Origin: an uncultured Oscillospiraceae bacterium | GTDB lineage: Bacteria > Bacillota > Clostridia > Oscillospirales > Oscillospiraceae | Direction of reading: 5' to 3' | Assembly (NCBI GenBank): GCA_934591895.1 | Contig: CAKTPP010000012.1 | Location: 1 to 48,952 of the forward strand | Length of the DNA: 48,952 nucleotides | Shown here: positions 27,485 to 35,846 of the stretch, in pieces | Position numbering within the stretch: the first letter of the stretch is position 1 | Layout: each line of letters starts with the position of its first letter | Translations under genes and position numbers: made by a program | Notes under the pieces: model-generated | Told to the model about the DNA's origin: nothing | Databases searched by the model: none | The model's input: only the letters and a program-made list of their open reading frames with translations

Positions 27485-28177
27485 ATGACTCCTCAGGATA
27501 TTCGGGAAAAAACCTTTGAAAAAGCGATGTTCGGCGGCTACGACATGGCCGCTGTGCAGAACTATCAGGAAGAAGTGGCCACCGAGCTTGCCAACGCACA
27601 GAAAGAAATCGCCGTGCTCAAGGGCAAGATGAAGGTGCTGGTCGATAAGATAGAAGAGTACCGCGCCAGTGAAGACGCCATGCGTCTGGCCATACTGTCG
27701 GCCCAGAAGGTCGGCAAGCAGATAGAGGACGATGCCCAGGCCCGCGCTGACAAGATACTCAGCGAGGCCAAGAACACGTCCGACCGAATACTTGGCGGCC
27801 TTCAGCACGAAACCGCCAATGAGGAAGCCAAGCTCCTCAACGCAAAGACCTCCTGCGCAAAATTCCTGGAAGATGTGCGCAATCTGTGCCTGACTCAGCT
27901 CGAGTACCTCGACGGCGTCGCCGGATCGAAGGCAGCGTCCGCGCCGCGCGCGGCGCGCCCTGCCGAGACCGCAGCGCCGGCCGAGCCCGTGCCCGCAGCG
28001 CCGGCCGAGCAGCCGGAAGCTCCGGCCGCCGGGCAGCCTGTACAGGCAGAACCCGCGTATGCCGAGCCCGTGTCCGCCGCCCCCGTGGAGGCGCAGCCCG
28101 TGGAAACGGACGACACCGCAGCCGACAGCGCAGCAGATGACGCCACGCAGCTTTATCACTTTCTGCACAACAGCTGA
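27485..28177 (+). CDS. divIVA: DivIVA family polar/septal protein
   Basis: 230 residues. N-terminal DivIVA lipid-binding domain (TPQDIREKTFEKAMFGGYDMAAVQNY), coiled coil about 25-145, then an Ala/Pro/Glu-rich tail (about 150-220) ending DDATQLYHFLHNS. Recruits other proteins to curved membranes at septa and poles. Start has GGAGGC upstream. All five Ile codons within about 27645-27795 are ATA, a codon nearly absent from neighbouring genes. Confidence 0.9.
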   Translation: MTPQDIREKTFEKAMFGGYDMAAVQNYQEEVATELANAQKEIAVLKGKMKVLVDKIEEYRASEDAMRLAILSAQKVGKQIEDDAQARADKILSEAKNTSDRILGGLQHETANEEAKLLNAKTSCAKFLEDVRNLCLTQLEYLDGVAGSKAASAPRAARPAETAAPAEPVPAAPAEQPEAPAAGQPVQAEPAYAEPVSAAPVEAQPVETDDTAADSAADDATQLYHFLHNS

Positions 28178-28194
28178 GTGAACAGCAATCAACC

Positions 28195-28226
28195 AGGGCG
28201 GGACGGCCGGTGCCGTACCGCCCTGC
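28195..28226 (+). terminator. Hairpin terminator after divIVA
   Basis: AGGGCGG and ACGGC pair with GCCGT and CCGCCCT, a 12-bp stem with one internal G-A mismatch. Only a weak T-run (aatttt) follows, so read-through into ileS is likely. No T-box leader is present before ileS. Confidence 0.6.
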
Positions 28227-28292
28227 ACAATTTTAACGGGAACCCACTCTGATCCAACGAAAAACTACTCTGAGAGGAGAACAAATTTTACC

Positions 28293-31100
28293 ATGTCCAA
28301 GAACGATTTCAACGCCACGATCAACCTGCCGAAAACAGACTTCCCCATGCGCGCCGGCCTCTCCAAGCGCGAGCCCGATATGCTCCGCCGCTGGAACGAC
28401 ATGGATCTGTATAACGAAATGCTCAAAAAGAACGACGGCAAGCCGCGCTTCAGCCTGCACGACGGCCCTCCGTTCTCCAACGGCGACATCCACATGGGTC
28501 ACGCGCTCAACAAGGCGCTCAAGGACTTCATCGTCCGCTCCTATGCCATGCGCGGCTACTACACGCCCTACATCCCCGGCTGGGACAACCACGGCATGCC
28601 CATCGAGAGCGCCATCATCAAGGAGCAGAAGCTCAACCACAAGGCCATGAGCGTCGCCGACTTCCGCAGCGCCTGCCATGACTATGCGCAGAAATACATC
28701 GACCGCCAGATGGACGGCTTCAAGCGCATGGGCGTCGTCGCCGACTGGGAGCACCCCTACAAGACCATGAACAAGGGCTTTGAGGCCGATGAGGTGCGCG
28801 TGTTCGGCAAGATGTACCGCAACGGCCACATCTACAAGGGGCTCAAGCCGGTGTATTGGTGCGCCCACGACGAGACCGCCCTCGCCGAGGCGGAGATCGA
28901 GTATCAGGACGATCCGTGCACGACCGTGTACGTGAAGTTCCCGATGCACGACGACCTCGGCAAGCTGCCGGATATCGACCACAGCAAGCTCTTTTTCGTC
29001 ATCTGGACAACCACGATCTGGACGCTGCCCGGCAACCTCGCCATCGCGCTCAACCCGCGCGAGCTGTACAACCTCGTCCAGGCGCCCAACGGCGAGGTGT
29101 ACGTCATGGCCGACGCGCTGACCGAGAAGGTCATGCACATCGGCGGCTTTGACAGCTATGAGGTGCTCGAGCAGCACCCCGGCGACTTCTTCGAGAACAT
29201 GCTCGCCGACCACCCCTTCCTGCCCAAGACCTCGCGTCTGGTGCTGGCAGACTACGTCACCATGGACTCCGGCACCGGCTGCGTGCACACCGCGCCCGGC
29301 TTCGGCGCCGACGACTACCTGACCTGCAAGCGCTACGGCATGGACATGGTCGTGCCCGTGGACGACCAGGGACGCCACACCGACTACGCCGGAAAGTACG
29401 CCGGCATGTCCACGGAGGAATCCAACCCCGTCATCCTTGCGGACATGAAGGCGGCAGGTTCCCTGTTCGCGTCCGAGGACATCGTGCACAGCTATCCGCA
29501 CTGCTGGCGCTGCAAGAGCCCGATCATCTTCCGCGCCACGCCGCAGTGGTTCTGCTCCGTGGACTCCTTTAAGGAGGACGCCGTCGCCGCATGCGAGAAC
29601 GTGCGCTGGCTGCCCGTGTGGGGCAAGGAGCGCATGGCCGCCATGATCCGCGAGCGCGCCGACTGGTGCATCTCCCGTCAGCGCCGCTGGGGCCTGCCGA
29701 TCCCGGTGTTCTACTGCGACGACTGCCGCAAGCCCGTCTGCACCGAGGAGAGCATCGAGGCCGTGGCCAAGCTCTTTGAAAAGGAAGGCAGCAACGCCTG
29801 GTTCGACCGCACGGCGGCCGACATCCTGCCCGAGGGCTTCACCTGCCCGCACTGCGGCGGCAAGCACTTCACGCAGGAAACCGACACGCTCGACGGCTGG
29901 TTCGACTCCGGCTCCACCCACGTCGCCGCCATGCAGCGCGACCAGGGCTTCTGGCCGGCGGATATGTATATCGAGGGCGGCGACCAGTACCGCGGCTGGT
30001 TCCAGTCGTCGCTGCTCGTGGCCGTCGGTGCGCTCGGCAAGGGCGCTCCGTACCGCGAGTGCCTGACCCACGGCTGGACGGTCGACGGCGAGGGCCGCGC
30101 CATGCACAAGTCCCTCGGCAACGGCATGGATCCGGCCGAGATCATCAACGAGTTCGGCGCCGATATGCTGCGCCTCTGGGCGGGCAGCGCCGACTACCAC
30201 GCCGATATGCGCTGCTCCAAGGAGATCTTCAAGCAGCTGACGCAAAACTACCTCAAGTTCCGCAACACCGCGCGCTACTGCCTCGGCAACCTCGACGGCT
30301 TCGACGCCGGTCACCTCGTCGCGCCGGAGGATATGCTCCCGCTCGACCGCTGGGCGATCACGAAGCTCAACGACCTCATCCGCCGCGTGGCCAAGGCATA
30401 CGACAACTACGAGTTCCACGTGGTCTCGCACGCGATCAACGACTTCTGCGTCGTGGAGCTCTCGAGCTTCTACCTCGACATCATCAAAGACCGCCTCTAC
30501 TGCGACGAGCGCAACGGACTCGAGCGCCGCAGCGCGCAGACGGCGCTGTTCCTCATCCTCGACAGCATGACGAAGATGTTCGCGCCGATCCTCGCTTTCA
30601 CCTGCGACGAGATCTGGCTGGCCATGCCGCACCGCGCCGAGGACGACGCGCGCAACGTGCTGCTCAACGTCATGAACCAGCCGTTCGACGCCTACGCGCT
30701 CAGTGACGGCGAGCTGGCCAAGTGGGATCAGCTCATCCGCGTGCGCTCGGATGTCAACGGCGTGCTTGAGGCCGCCCGCGCCGAAAAGCGCATCGGCAAG
30801 CCGCTCGAGGCAGCCGTGACGCTGCGCGCCGACGATGACGCCGCCAAGGCCGCGCTCGACGACGTGCAGAGCATGAACCTGCCGGAGCTGCTGATCGTAT
30901 CGCAGGCGCTCATCGGCGGCGACGTGCCGGAAGACGCCGTCACCGGCACCGGCACGAACTTCCCCGGTCTGCACATCGCCGTGCGCAACGCGCCCGGCAC
31001 CAAGTGCCCGCGCTGCTGGATGCACTCCGAGCAGGCCGACCCCGAGACCGGTCTGTGCCCGCGCTGCGCCGCGGTCGTTGCCGCGCAGCAGGCGGAGTAA
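28293..31100 (+). CDS. ileS: Isoleucyl-tRNA synthetase
   Basis: 935 residues, the usual bacterial length. Charges tRNA-Ile. Class I signatures: HMGH at about 68-71 (GDIHMGHALNKALKDF), the KMSKS equivalent MHKSLGN near 610, the editing CP1 insert, and a C-terminal zinc knuckle (CPRCWMHSEQ...GLCPRCAAVV). TGAGAGGAG precedes the start. It lies between divIVA and lspA, the order seen in Firmicutes and other bacteria. No T-box is visible in the 115-base gap. Confidence 0.97.
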   Translation: MSKNDFNATINLPKTDFPMRAGLSKREPDMLRRWNDMDLYNEMLKKNDGKPRFSLHDGPPFSNGDIHMGHALNKALKDFIVRSYAMRGYYTPYIPGWDNHGMPIESAIIKEQKLNHKAMSVADFRSACHDYAQKYIDRQMDGFKRMGVVADWEHPYKTMNKGFEADEVRVFGKMYRNGHIYKGLKPVYWCAHDETALAEAEIEYQDDPCTTVYVKFPMHDDLGKLPDIDHSKLFFVIWTTTIWTLPGNLAIALNPRELYNLVQAPNGEVYVMADALTEKVMHIGGFDSYEVLEQHPGDFFENMLADHPFLPKTSRLVLADYVTMDSGTGCVHTAPGFGADDYLTCKRYGMDMVVPVDDQGRHTDYAGKYAGMSTEESNPVILADMKAAGSLFASEDIVHSYPHCWRCKSPIIFRATPQWFCSVDSFKEDAVAACENVRWLPVWGKERMAAMIRERADWCISRQRRWGLPIPVFYCDDCRKPVCTEESIEAVAKLFEKEGSNAWFDRTAADILPEGFTCPHCGGKHFTQETDTLDGWFDSGSTHVAAMQRDQGFWPADMYIEGGDQYRGWFQSSLLVAVGALGKGAPYRECLTHGWTVDGEGRAMHKSLGNGMDPAEIINEFGADMLRLWAGSADYHADMRCSKEIFKQLTQNYLKFRNTARYCLGNLDGFDAGHLVAPEDMLPLDRWAITKLNDLIRRVAKAYDNYEFHVVSHAINDFCVVELSSFYLDIIKDRLYCDERNGLERRSAQTALFLILDSMTKMFAPILAFTCDEIWLAMPHRAEDDARNVLLNVMNQPFDAYALSDGELAKWDQLIRVRSDVNGVLEAARAEKRIGKPLEAAVTLRADDDAAKAALDDVQSMNLPELLIVSQALIGGDVPEDAVTGTGTNFPGLHIAVRNAPGTKCPRCWMHSEQADPETGLCPRCAAVVAAQQAE

Positions 31101-31142
31101 CCACCCGATCCCAAAATCCCGATCCGAAAGCGAGGAACCGCT

Positions 31143-32054
31143 ATGTGGTATGCCATCGTAGCCATCCTGATCCTCATCGCTGACCAGGGGCTCAAATACT
31201 GGGTCACCGTCAACATCGCGCTCGACACCGGGCACGTCACGCTCATTCCGGGCGTGCTGGAGCTGACGAACATCCACAACAACGGCGCTGCGTTCAGCAT
31301 GCTCGAGCACGCGCCGCACTGGATCTTCATCATTTTCACGCTTGTGTTCGCCGCCATTGCGGTATTCTGCCTGCGGCGCAACGTCGTGCACGGCAAGGTC
31401 GGCCGCTGGTCGGTCGTGCTGGTGCTCGCCGGCGCGGTCGGCAACTGCATCGACCGCATCCTCAGCGGCTACGTCGTGGACATGTTCAACTTCCTCTTCG
31501 TGCGCTTTGCCGTGTTCAACCTGGCGGACGTGTTCATCGTCGTGGCCGGCATCACGCTGTGCCTGCACGTGATCTTCTACCGCGGGGACGGCAGCGAGGA
31601 TGCCGCAGCGCCGAAAACCGCGCGCAGGCAGCGCACGGAGGCAGCGCCTGACGCGCCCAAGGCGCGCAGGCTGCACCTGCCCGCAAAGCGCAGGGCAGCG
31701 CCCGCACCCGAAGTAAGCGCAAAGCCCGCTGCCGCCGCGCCGGAAACCGCTCCGGCGAAGGACGATCTCTTCGCCGCGTGGGATCGTGCGCCCGTCGCCG
31801 CGCAGCCGGTGACAACCGCACCCAAGGCGGCGCCCGTGCAGCCCGAGGCGGCGGCGCCCGTGCAGTCCAAGCCGGTGCAGCCCGCCCCGAAACCGGCGGC
31901 GCAGCCTGCGCCCGAGGCGGCGGATCCGCTGCTGGCCTATCTCAACAGCACGCCCGCCGTGCCCGCCGAGCCGGAAACGTCAAAGCCGGACGACGGCGCG
32001 GACGGCGCGGCGTACTCACTCGACGACATTTTGGCGGAGTTTTCGGATTTCTAA
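31143..32054 (+). CDS. lspA: Signal peptidase II with long C-terminal tail
   Basis: 303 residues, about twice the family length of 150-170. Residues 1-147 are a normal prolipoprotein signal peptidase with four membrane spans and the catalytic Asp104 (NCIDR) and Asp129 (FNLADVF). Residues about 150-303 are a low-complexity Ala/Pro/Lys tail, closing with SLDDILAEF near the C-terminus. The tail is in frame with no stop or frameshift and should lie in the cytoplasm. The stop overlaps the next gene's start (TAATG). Confidence 0.93.
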   Translation: MWYAIVAILILIADQGLKYWVTVNIALDTGHVTLIPGVLELTNIHNNGAAFSMLEHAPHWIFIIFTLVFAAIAVFCLRRNVVHGKVGRWSVVLVLAGAVGNCIDRILSGYVVDMFNFLFVRFAVFNLADVFIVVAGITLCLHVIFYRGDGSEDAAAPKTARRQRTEAAPDAPKARRLHLPAKRRAAPAPEVSAKPAAAAPETAPAKDDLFAAWDRAPVAAQPVTTAPKAAPVQPEAAAPVQSKPVQPAPKPAAQPAPEAADPLLAYLNSTPAVPAEPETSKPDDGADGAAYSLDDILAEFSDF

Positions 32055-32971
32055 TGGAACAGCGAACGATTCAAACACAGGAGAGCGCCGAGCGGATCGA
32101 CGCTCTCCTCGCGCGCTCCGTGCCCGGGCTCACGCGCAGCGCCGCCCAGCGGCTGCTCGCGCAGGGTGCAGTGACGAAAGACGGCGCGCCCGTGAAGAAA
32201 AACTACAAGACCGTCCCCGGCGACACGTTTGTCGTGACGCTGCCGGACGCAGCGCCCTCCGAGCTCGTGGCGCAGGATCTGCCGCTGGACGTGGTGTACG
32301 AGGACGACGACCTCATCGTCGTCAACAAGCCGCGCGGCATGGTCGTGCACCCTGCGCCCGGTCACGAGGACGGCACGCTCGTCAACGCCCTGCTCGCCCA
32401 CTGCGGGGAGAGTCTCTCCGGCGTCGGCGGTGAGCGGCGGCCGGGCATCGTGCACCGCATCGACAAGGACACGTCGGGACTGCTCGTCGCGGCGAAAAAC
32501 GACTTCGCACACCTCGCGCTCTCGGCGCAGCTGGCCGATCACACGATGGCGCGCACGTATGAGGCCGTCGTCTGCGGCAATCTGCGCGACGATGCCGGAA
32601 CGGTGGACGCGCCCATCGGCCGCCACCCGACCGACCGCAAGCGCATGGCCGTGACGCAAAAAAACGCCCGCCGCGCTGTCACGCACTGGTCGGTCATCGC
32701 GCGCTACAACGGCTACACCCACATCCGCTGCGAGCTTGAGACCGGCCGCACGCACCAGATCCGCGTGCACATGGCGCACATCGGCCACCCGCTGCTCGGC
32801 GACCTCGTCTACGGGCACAAGCGGCCGGAAAAGGGGCTGAGCGGACAGTGCCTGCACGCGCGCGCGCTGCGCTTCATCCACCCGCGCACGGGCGAGCTTG
32901 TGACGTTTACGTGCCCGCTGCCGGACTATTTTCAGGACGTGCTGGCGCGTCTCGGCGCGCCCATCGGTTGA
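32054..32971 (+). CDS. rluD: RluA/RluD family 23S rRNA pseudouridine synthase
   Basis: 305 residues. An S4-type RNA-binding domain (about 10-60, ERIDALLARSVPGLTRSAAQRLL) precedes the catalytic core with HRIDKDTSG and Asp137. RluD-like members modify helix 69 of 23S rRNA; assignment within the RluA family is less sure. Starts inside the lspA stop (TAATG overlap), so it is coupled to lspA, a common arrangement. Confidence 0.92.
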   Translation: MEQRTIQTQESAERIDALLARSVPGLTRSAAQRLLAQGAVTKDGAPVKKNYKTVPGDTFVVTLPDAAPSELVAQDLPLDVVYEDDDLIVVNKPRGMVVHPAPGHEDGTLVNALLAHCGESLSGVGGERRPGIVHRIDKDTSGLLVAAKNDFAHLALSAQLADHTMARTYEAVVCGNLRDDAGTVDAPIGRHPTDRKRMAVTQKNARRAVTHWSVIARYNGYTHIRCELETGRTHQIRVHMAHIGHPLLGDLVYGHKRPEKGLSGQCLHARALRFIHPRTGELVTFTCPLPDYFQDVLARLGAPIG

Positions 32972-32989
32972 TCGGAAAGGAGCATTTTC

Positions 32990-33466
32990 ATGCGCAGAGC
33001 AGATCGTGAGATCACAGATTTTAACGAACTCATCGCCGTCATGCGCGGGTGCGACGTGTGCCGCCTCGCACTGCACGACGAGCCGTATCCCTACATCCTG
33101 CCGCTGAATTTCGGCCTGGAGGTCGACGGCGGGACCGTCCGCCTGTACTTCCACGGCGCAAACACCGGCACGAAGTACGACCTCATCGAAAAAAATCCGA
33201 ACGTCTCGTTCGAGATGGACCGCGGCCACGGCCTCATCCTCGACGACGAGCACGGCAACTGCACCATGACGTATGAGAGCGTCATCGGTCAGGGGCGTAT
33301 CGCCGTCGTACCAGACAGCGGCAAGGAGCACGCGCTGCGTGTGCTCATGGCGCAGTACCGCGCGCCGGACTTTCCGTTTTCCACGGCGGTCATCCCGCAC
33401 ACGACCGTGCTGTGTCTGACTGTCGAGCACATGACCGGCAAGCGCCGGGTGAAAAAGCGCGGCTGA
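32990..33466 (+). CDS. Pyridoxamine 5'-phosphate oxidase-like (NimA-like) flavoprotein
   Basis: 158 residues with the split-barrel FMN-binding fold of the PPOX/NimA family (RRADREITDFNELIAVM, CRLALHDEPYPYILPLNFG, FHGANTGTKYDLIEKNPNVSFEMD). NimA relatives reduce nitroimidazoles or act as general flavin reductases; the substrate cannot be read. AAAGGAGC precedes the ATG, 18 bases after rluD. Ends before a strong bidirectional terminator. Confidence 0.88.
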   Translation: MRRADREITDFNELIAVMRGCDVCRLALHDEPYPYILPLNFGLEVDGGTVRLYFHGANTGTKYDLIEKNPNVSFEMDRGHGLILDDEHGNCTMTYESVIGQGRIAVVPDSGKEHALRVLMAQYRAPDFPFSTAVIPHTTVLCLTVEHMTGKRRVKKRG

Positions 33467-33487
33467 GCCGCCGTGCGCAAATACCGG

Positions 33488-33524
33488 AAGAGCCTCCGCA
33501 GGCTTTGCCTGCGGAGGCTCTTTT
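33488..33524. terminator. Bidirectional terminator after PPOX gene
   Basis: Perfect 16-bp stem AAGAGCCTCCGCAGGC/GCCTGCGGAGGCTCTT around a ttt loop, with T residues following on the plus strand and A-rich flank on the other. Separates the plus-strand ileS group from the minus-strand flavodoxin gene. Confidence 0.9.
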
Positions 33525-33542
33525 CGTGATCTTGCTGCAAAA

Positions 33543-34160
33543 TCAGCGGATGAAATTGGTGAATGTGCGCGCTTCCGTCTCCGGACGCGCAACGCCCGCC
33601 GCGTCTCCGGCTGCAATGCACTGCACCAGCCAGAGCAGGTTGCGCGCGAGCTGGCGCATGGTCTGCAAGCCCTCCTCGTCCTGCGCGACCTGTTCGGCGC
33701 ACGCACCGTGCACCATCGGCCAGTACTGTGAGGAGACGACCGGCATGTTCGAGATCATCGGATACTTGACCAGCTGATCGAGCGCCGCCGTCGTGCCCGC
33801 GCGGCGCGCCGAGACGACGCACGCGCAGGGCTTGTTCGCCCAGCCGCCGGAGGCGTAGAACAGCCGGTCGCAGAATGCGGACATCGCGCCGGAAATACCG
33901 GCGTAGTGCACCGGGGACGCGAGCACGAGCGCGTCGGCCGTCTCCATCGCGTCGATGGCGTCGTTCACCAGCCCGCCACGCACGCAGCGTCCGGCCGCAT
34001 CGCAGCCGCCGCAGGCCACGCAGCCGCCGGTCTGTTCGGCGCCAACCGTCAGGATCTGCGTCTCGGCCCCCGCCGCCTGAAGCACCCGCTCCATTTCATG
34101 CAGGGCGGTGTATGTGCAGCCGCGCGGGTGCGGGCTGCCGTTGATCATGAGAATTTTCAT
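33543..34160 (-). CDS. Flavodoxin-fold NAD(P)H-dependent oxidoreductase
   Basis: 205 residues of the NADPH-dependent FMN reductase/iron-sulfur flavoprotein superfamily: phosphate loop INGSPHPRGCT at 6-16, the Cys-rich GGCVACGGCDAAGRC near 46-60, and ASPVHYAGISGAMSAFCDRL around 80. It probably binds FMN and passes electrons. GATACGATG start region has GGTGATACG upstream, a weak site. Function specific to its neighbours not known; the following 34161-34340 holds no gene I can support. Confidence 0.82.
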   Translation of the reverse strand: MKILMINGSPHPRGCTYTALHEMERVLQAAGAETQILTVGAEQTGGCVACGGCDAAGRCVRGGLVNDAIDAMETADALVLASPVHYAGISGAMSAFCDRLFYASGGWANKPCACVVSARRAGTTAALDQLVKYPMISNMPVVSSQYWPMVHGACAEQVAQDEEGLQTMRQLARNLLWLVQCIAAGDAAGVARPETEARTFTNFIR

Positions 34161-34340
34161 CGTATCACCTCAAGCGCAGGATAGCACAAATCGCCGCGGC
34201 GCGCAAGGCGGCACCCAGGCTGAAAACCGGGACACCCGGAGCGTGGGAACCGTTCCTGACACCGGCAGCGAAGATGCCCATGATGGTCATCCGGTCGTGC
34301 TGCGTACCGCCTGGGGCATTTTGCGGCGCAAACAACAATC

Positions 34341-34367
34341 GCCCCGAAGGCCGGTGGCCTTCGGGGC
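34341..34367. terminator. Terminator of the reductive-module operon
   Basis: 12-bp perfect stem GCCCCGAAGGCC/GGCCTTCGGGGC around ggt, about 40 bases downstream of the GntP-like gene. T-run stronger on the plus side (TGTTTTC), so termination of the minus transcript may be partial. Confidence 0.65.
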
Positions 34368-34408
34368 GGTGTTTTCTATTTGGGGGAGTGCACGCACGCA
34401 CATGCGCA

Positions 34409-35722
34409 TCAGCAAAGGCCGGGGAACAGCGCGCACATCACGATGACGGCAATCGTGCCGCAGGTCGTGGCGATGACCGTTGTGATGAACATGGGCGGAT
34501 AGATCTCCCTGAGCTTCATGCGGCACATTGGCAGCAGCATCAGGATGGCGCCGGAGTACGGCATGGAATCGAGCGTCGTCGCGGCGAAGCAGGCGATACG
34601 GTGGATCGCGTTGACATTGAGCCCGAGGTCGAGCAGCTTCGGTGCGATGAGCGGCAGAGAGATCAGCTGGCCGGTGGAGGAACCGCCGGTGAGCATGCAC
34701 ATGACGGCGACGACCACGGCGCAGATCAGCATCGGGGACATGTTGATGCCGGTGATGGCATTGAGCATGGTCGTGAACGCTTCCGTGTTGGTCACAACGC
34801 CGGCAAAGCCGCAGATGGCCGCGACCGTCAGCGACATGTGGATGGAGTCCGCCGCGCCGGTGCTGATGAGCTCGCGCAGGTTCTTCACCTTGAGCTGCTT
34901 CCAGAACAGCAGGATGGACAAAACGGTGCTGCCGATCACGCAGATGTTGATGTTGATCTTCAGGATGTTGAAGGAGACAAAGAGCGCGACCAGCGGAATG
35001 AGCGCGATCCAGAAATTCGGCCGCGGCGTGTTCTTGTCATAGTGCGGATCGAGCGGGTGGAGCTCAAAATGCTCGCCTTTGGCCCGCGCCTTGTTGATGT
35101 AGATATTCATCAGGACGATGATGACGACAACTTCGACCGCCGCGCCGACAAGGCCGGGGACGAGCGCCACATCCGCCGCCGTACCGAGGGCGGTCATGGC
35201 AGCGACGTTGGTCACCTGCGGGCTGCCGGGCATGGTCAGCGTGAACGTATAGGAAGCCGCGGCGAGCACGCCGAGGATAAAGCGCTTGGGAATGTCGCAA
35301 TATTCAAAGATCGTGAGTGCGACCGGGTACATGAGCACGATGAACACGCTGGCATTGATGCCGCCCATGCAGAGAATGATGCCGATGGCCACGATGACCG
35401 CAACCGCGATCACATTTTTCTTTGTGTTGCTGGCGCCGGGCCGCAGGAGCTTACTCATGATCGTATCGGCGATGGAGAAGGCCGCGCCGCTCTCCGAATA
35501 GATCTTTGACTGAATGCTGCCGAACAGCAGCAGGAAGAAGAAGCTTTTGATCGGGACGAACATGCCGTTGACATAGGAGCCGAGCAGCGTGTCCATAAAC
35601 GGGAGCACGTTAAACGCGATCACGACCGCCGCGCCCACGATCGAAGCAATATATACGGACCAGTCCTTGTAGCAAAGATAGATCACGACAAGGAAGCCAA
35701 GAATACAACCAACTACGCCCAT
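34409..35722 (-). CDS. GntP-like ion-coupled carboxylate transporter
   Basis: 437 residues with about 12 hydrophobic spans, consistent with the GntP/CitM-type (ion transporter superfamily) carriers for gluconate, glycerate and similar acids. The segments TLTMPGSPQVTNVAAMTALGTA and ALCFAATTLDSMPYSGAILMLLP-like region (here CFAATTLDSMPYSGA) contain the family's helix-break motifs. Start preceded by AAAGGTAG. Last gene of the OYE1-SDR-MFS-GntP run. Substrate unknown; a carboxylated substrate is suggested by the fold only. Confidence 0.75.
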   Translation of the reverse strand: MGVVGCILGFLVVIYLCYKDWSVYIASIVGAAVVIAFNVLPFMDTLLGSYVNGMFVPIKSFFFLLLFGSIQSKIYSESGAAFSIADTIMSKLLRPGASNTKKNVIAVAVIVAIGIILCMGGINASVFIVLMYPVALTIFEYCDIPKRFILGVLAAASYTFTLTMPGSPQVTNVAAMTALGTAADVALVPGLVGAAVEVVVIIVLMNIYINKARAKGEHFELHPLDPHYDKNTPRPNFWIALIPLVALFVSFNILKININICVIGSTVLSILLFWKQLKVKNLRELISTGAADSIHMSLTVAAICGFAGVVTNTEAFTTMLNAITGINMSPMLICAVVVAVMCMLTGGSSTGQLISLPLIAPKLLDLGLNVNAIHRIACFAATTLDSMPYSGAILMLLPMCRMKLREIYPPMFITTVIATTCGTIAVIVMCALFPGLC

Positions 35723-35768
35723 AGGATGCTACCTTTCGTATTGATGTCGGTCTCTCCGCTTTCAGTGC

Positions 35769-35802
35769 GGCATGACCGGAGAAAGAGAAAACCGGTCATG
35801 CC
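35769..35802 (-). other. Intercistronic hairpin between MFS and GntP genes
   Basis: Perfect 11-bp stem GGCATGACCGG/CCGGTCATGCC with a 12-nt loop. On the minus strand the T-run precedes rather than follows it, so it is not a standard terminator. It may be a processing or stability element in the operon mRNA. Confidence 0.5.
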
Positions 35803-35846
35803 ACAAAAAAAGAAGGGAGGATGGTCTGCGGATGATGCTGCGCGAA

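Noticed and set aside
28178..28292. T-box riboswitch before ileS, suggested by an AGGGCGG...CCGCCCT stem
   Set aside because: The spacer is only 115 bases, without Stem I or a real T-box sequence, and the stem lies directly after divIVA; read as a terminator.
34165..34401. Possible small minus-strand gene (78 codons) between the flavodoxin gene and the GntP gene
   Set aside because: It starts inside the terminator hairpin, has no ribosome site and no recognisable composition; treated as non-coding.
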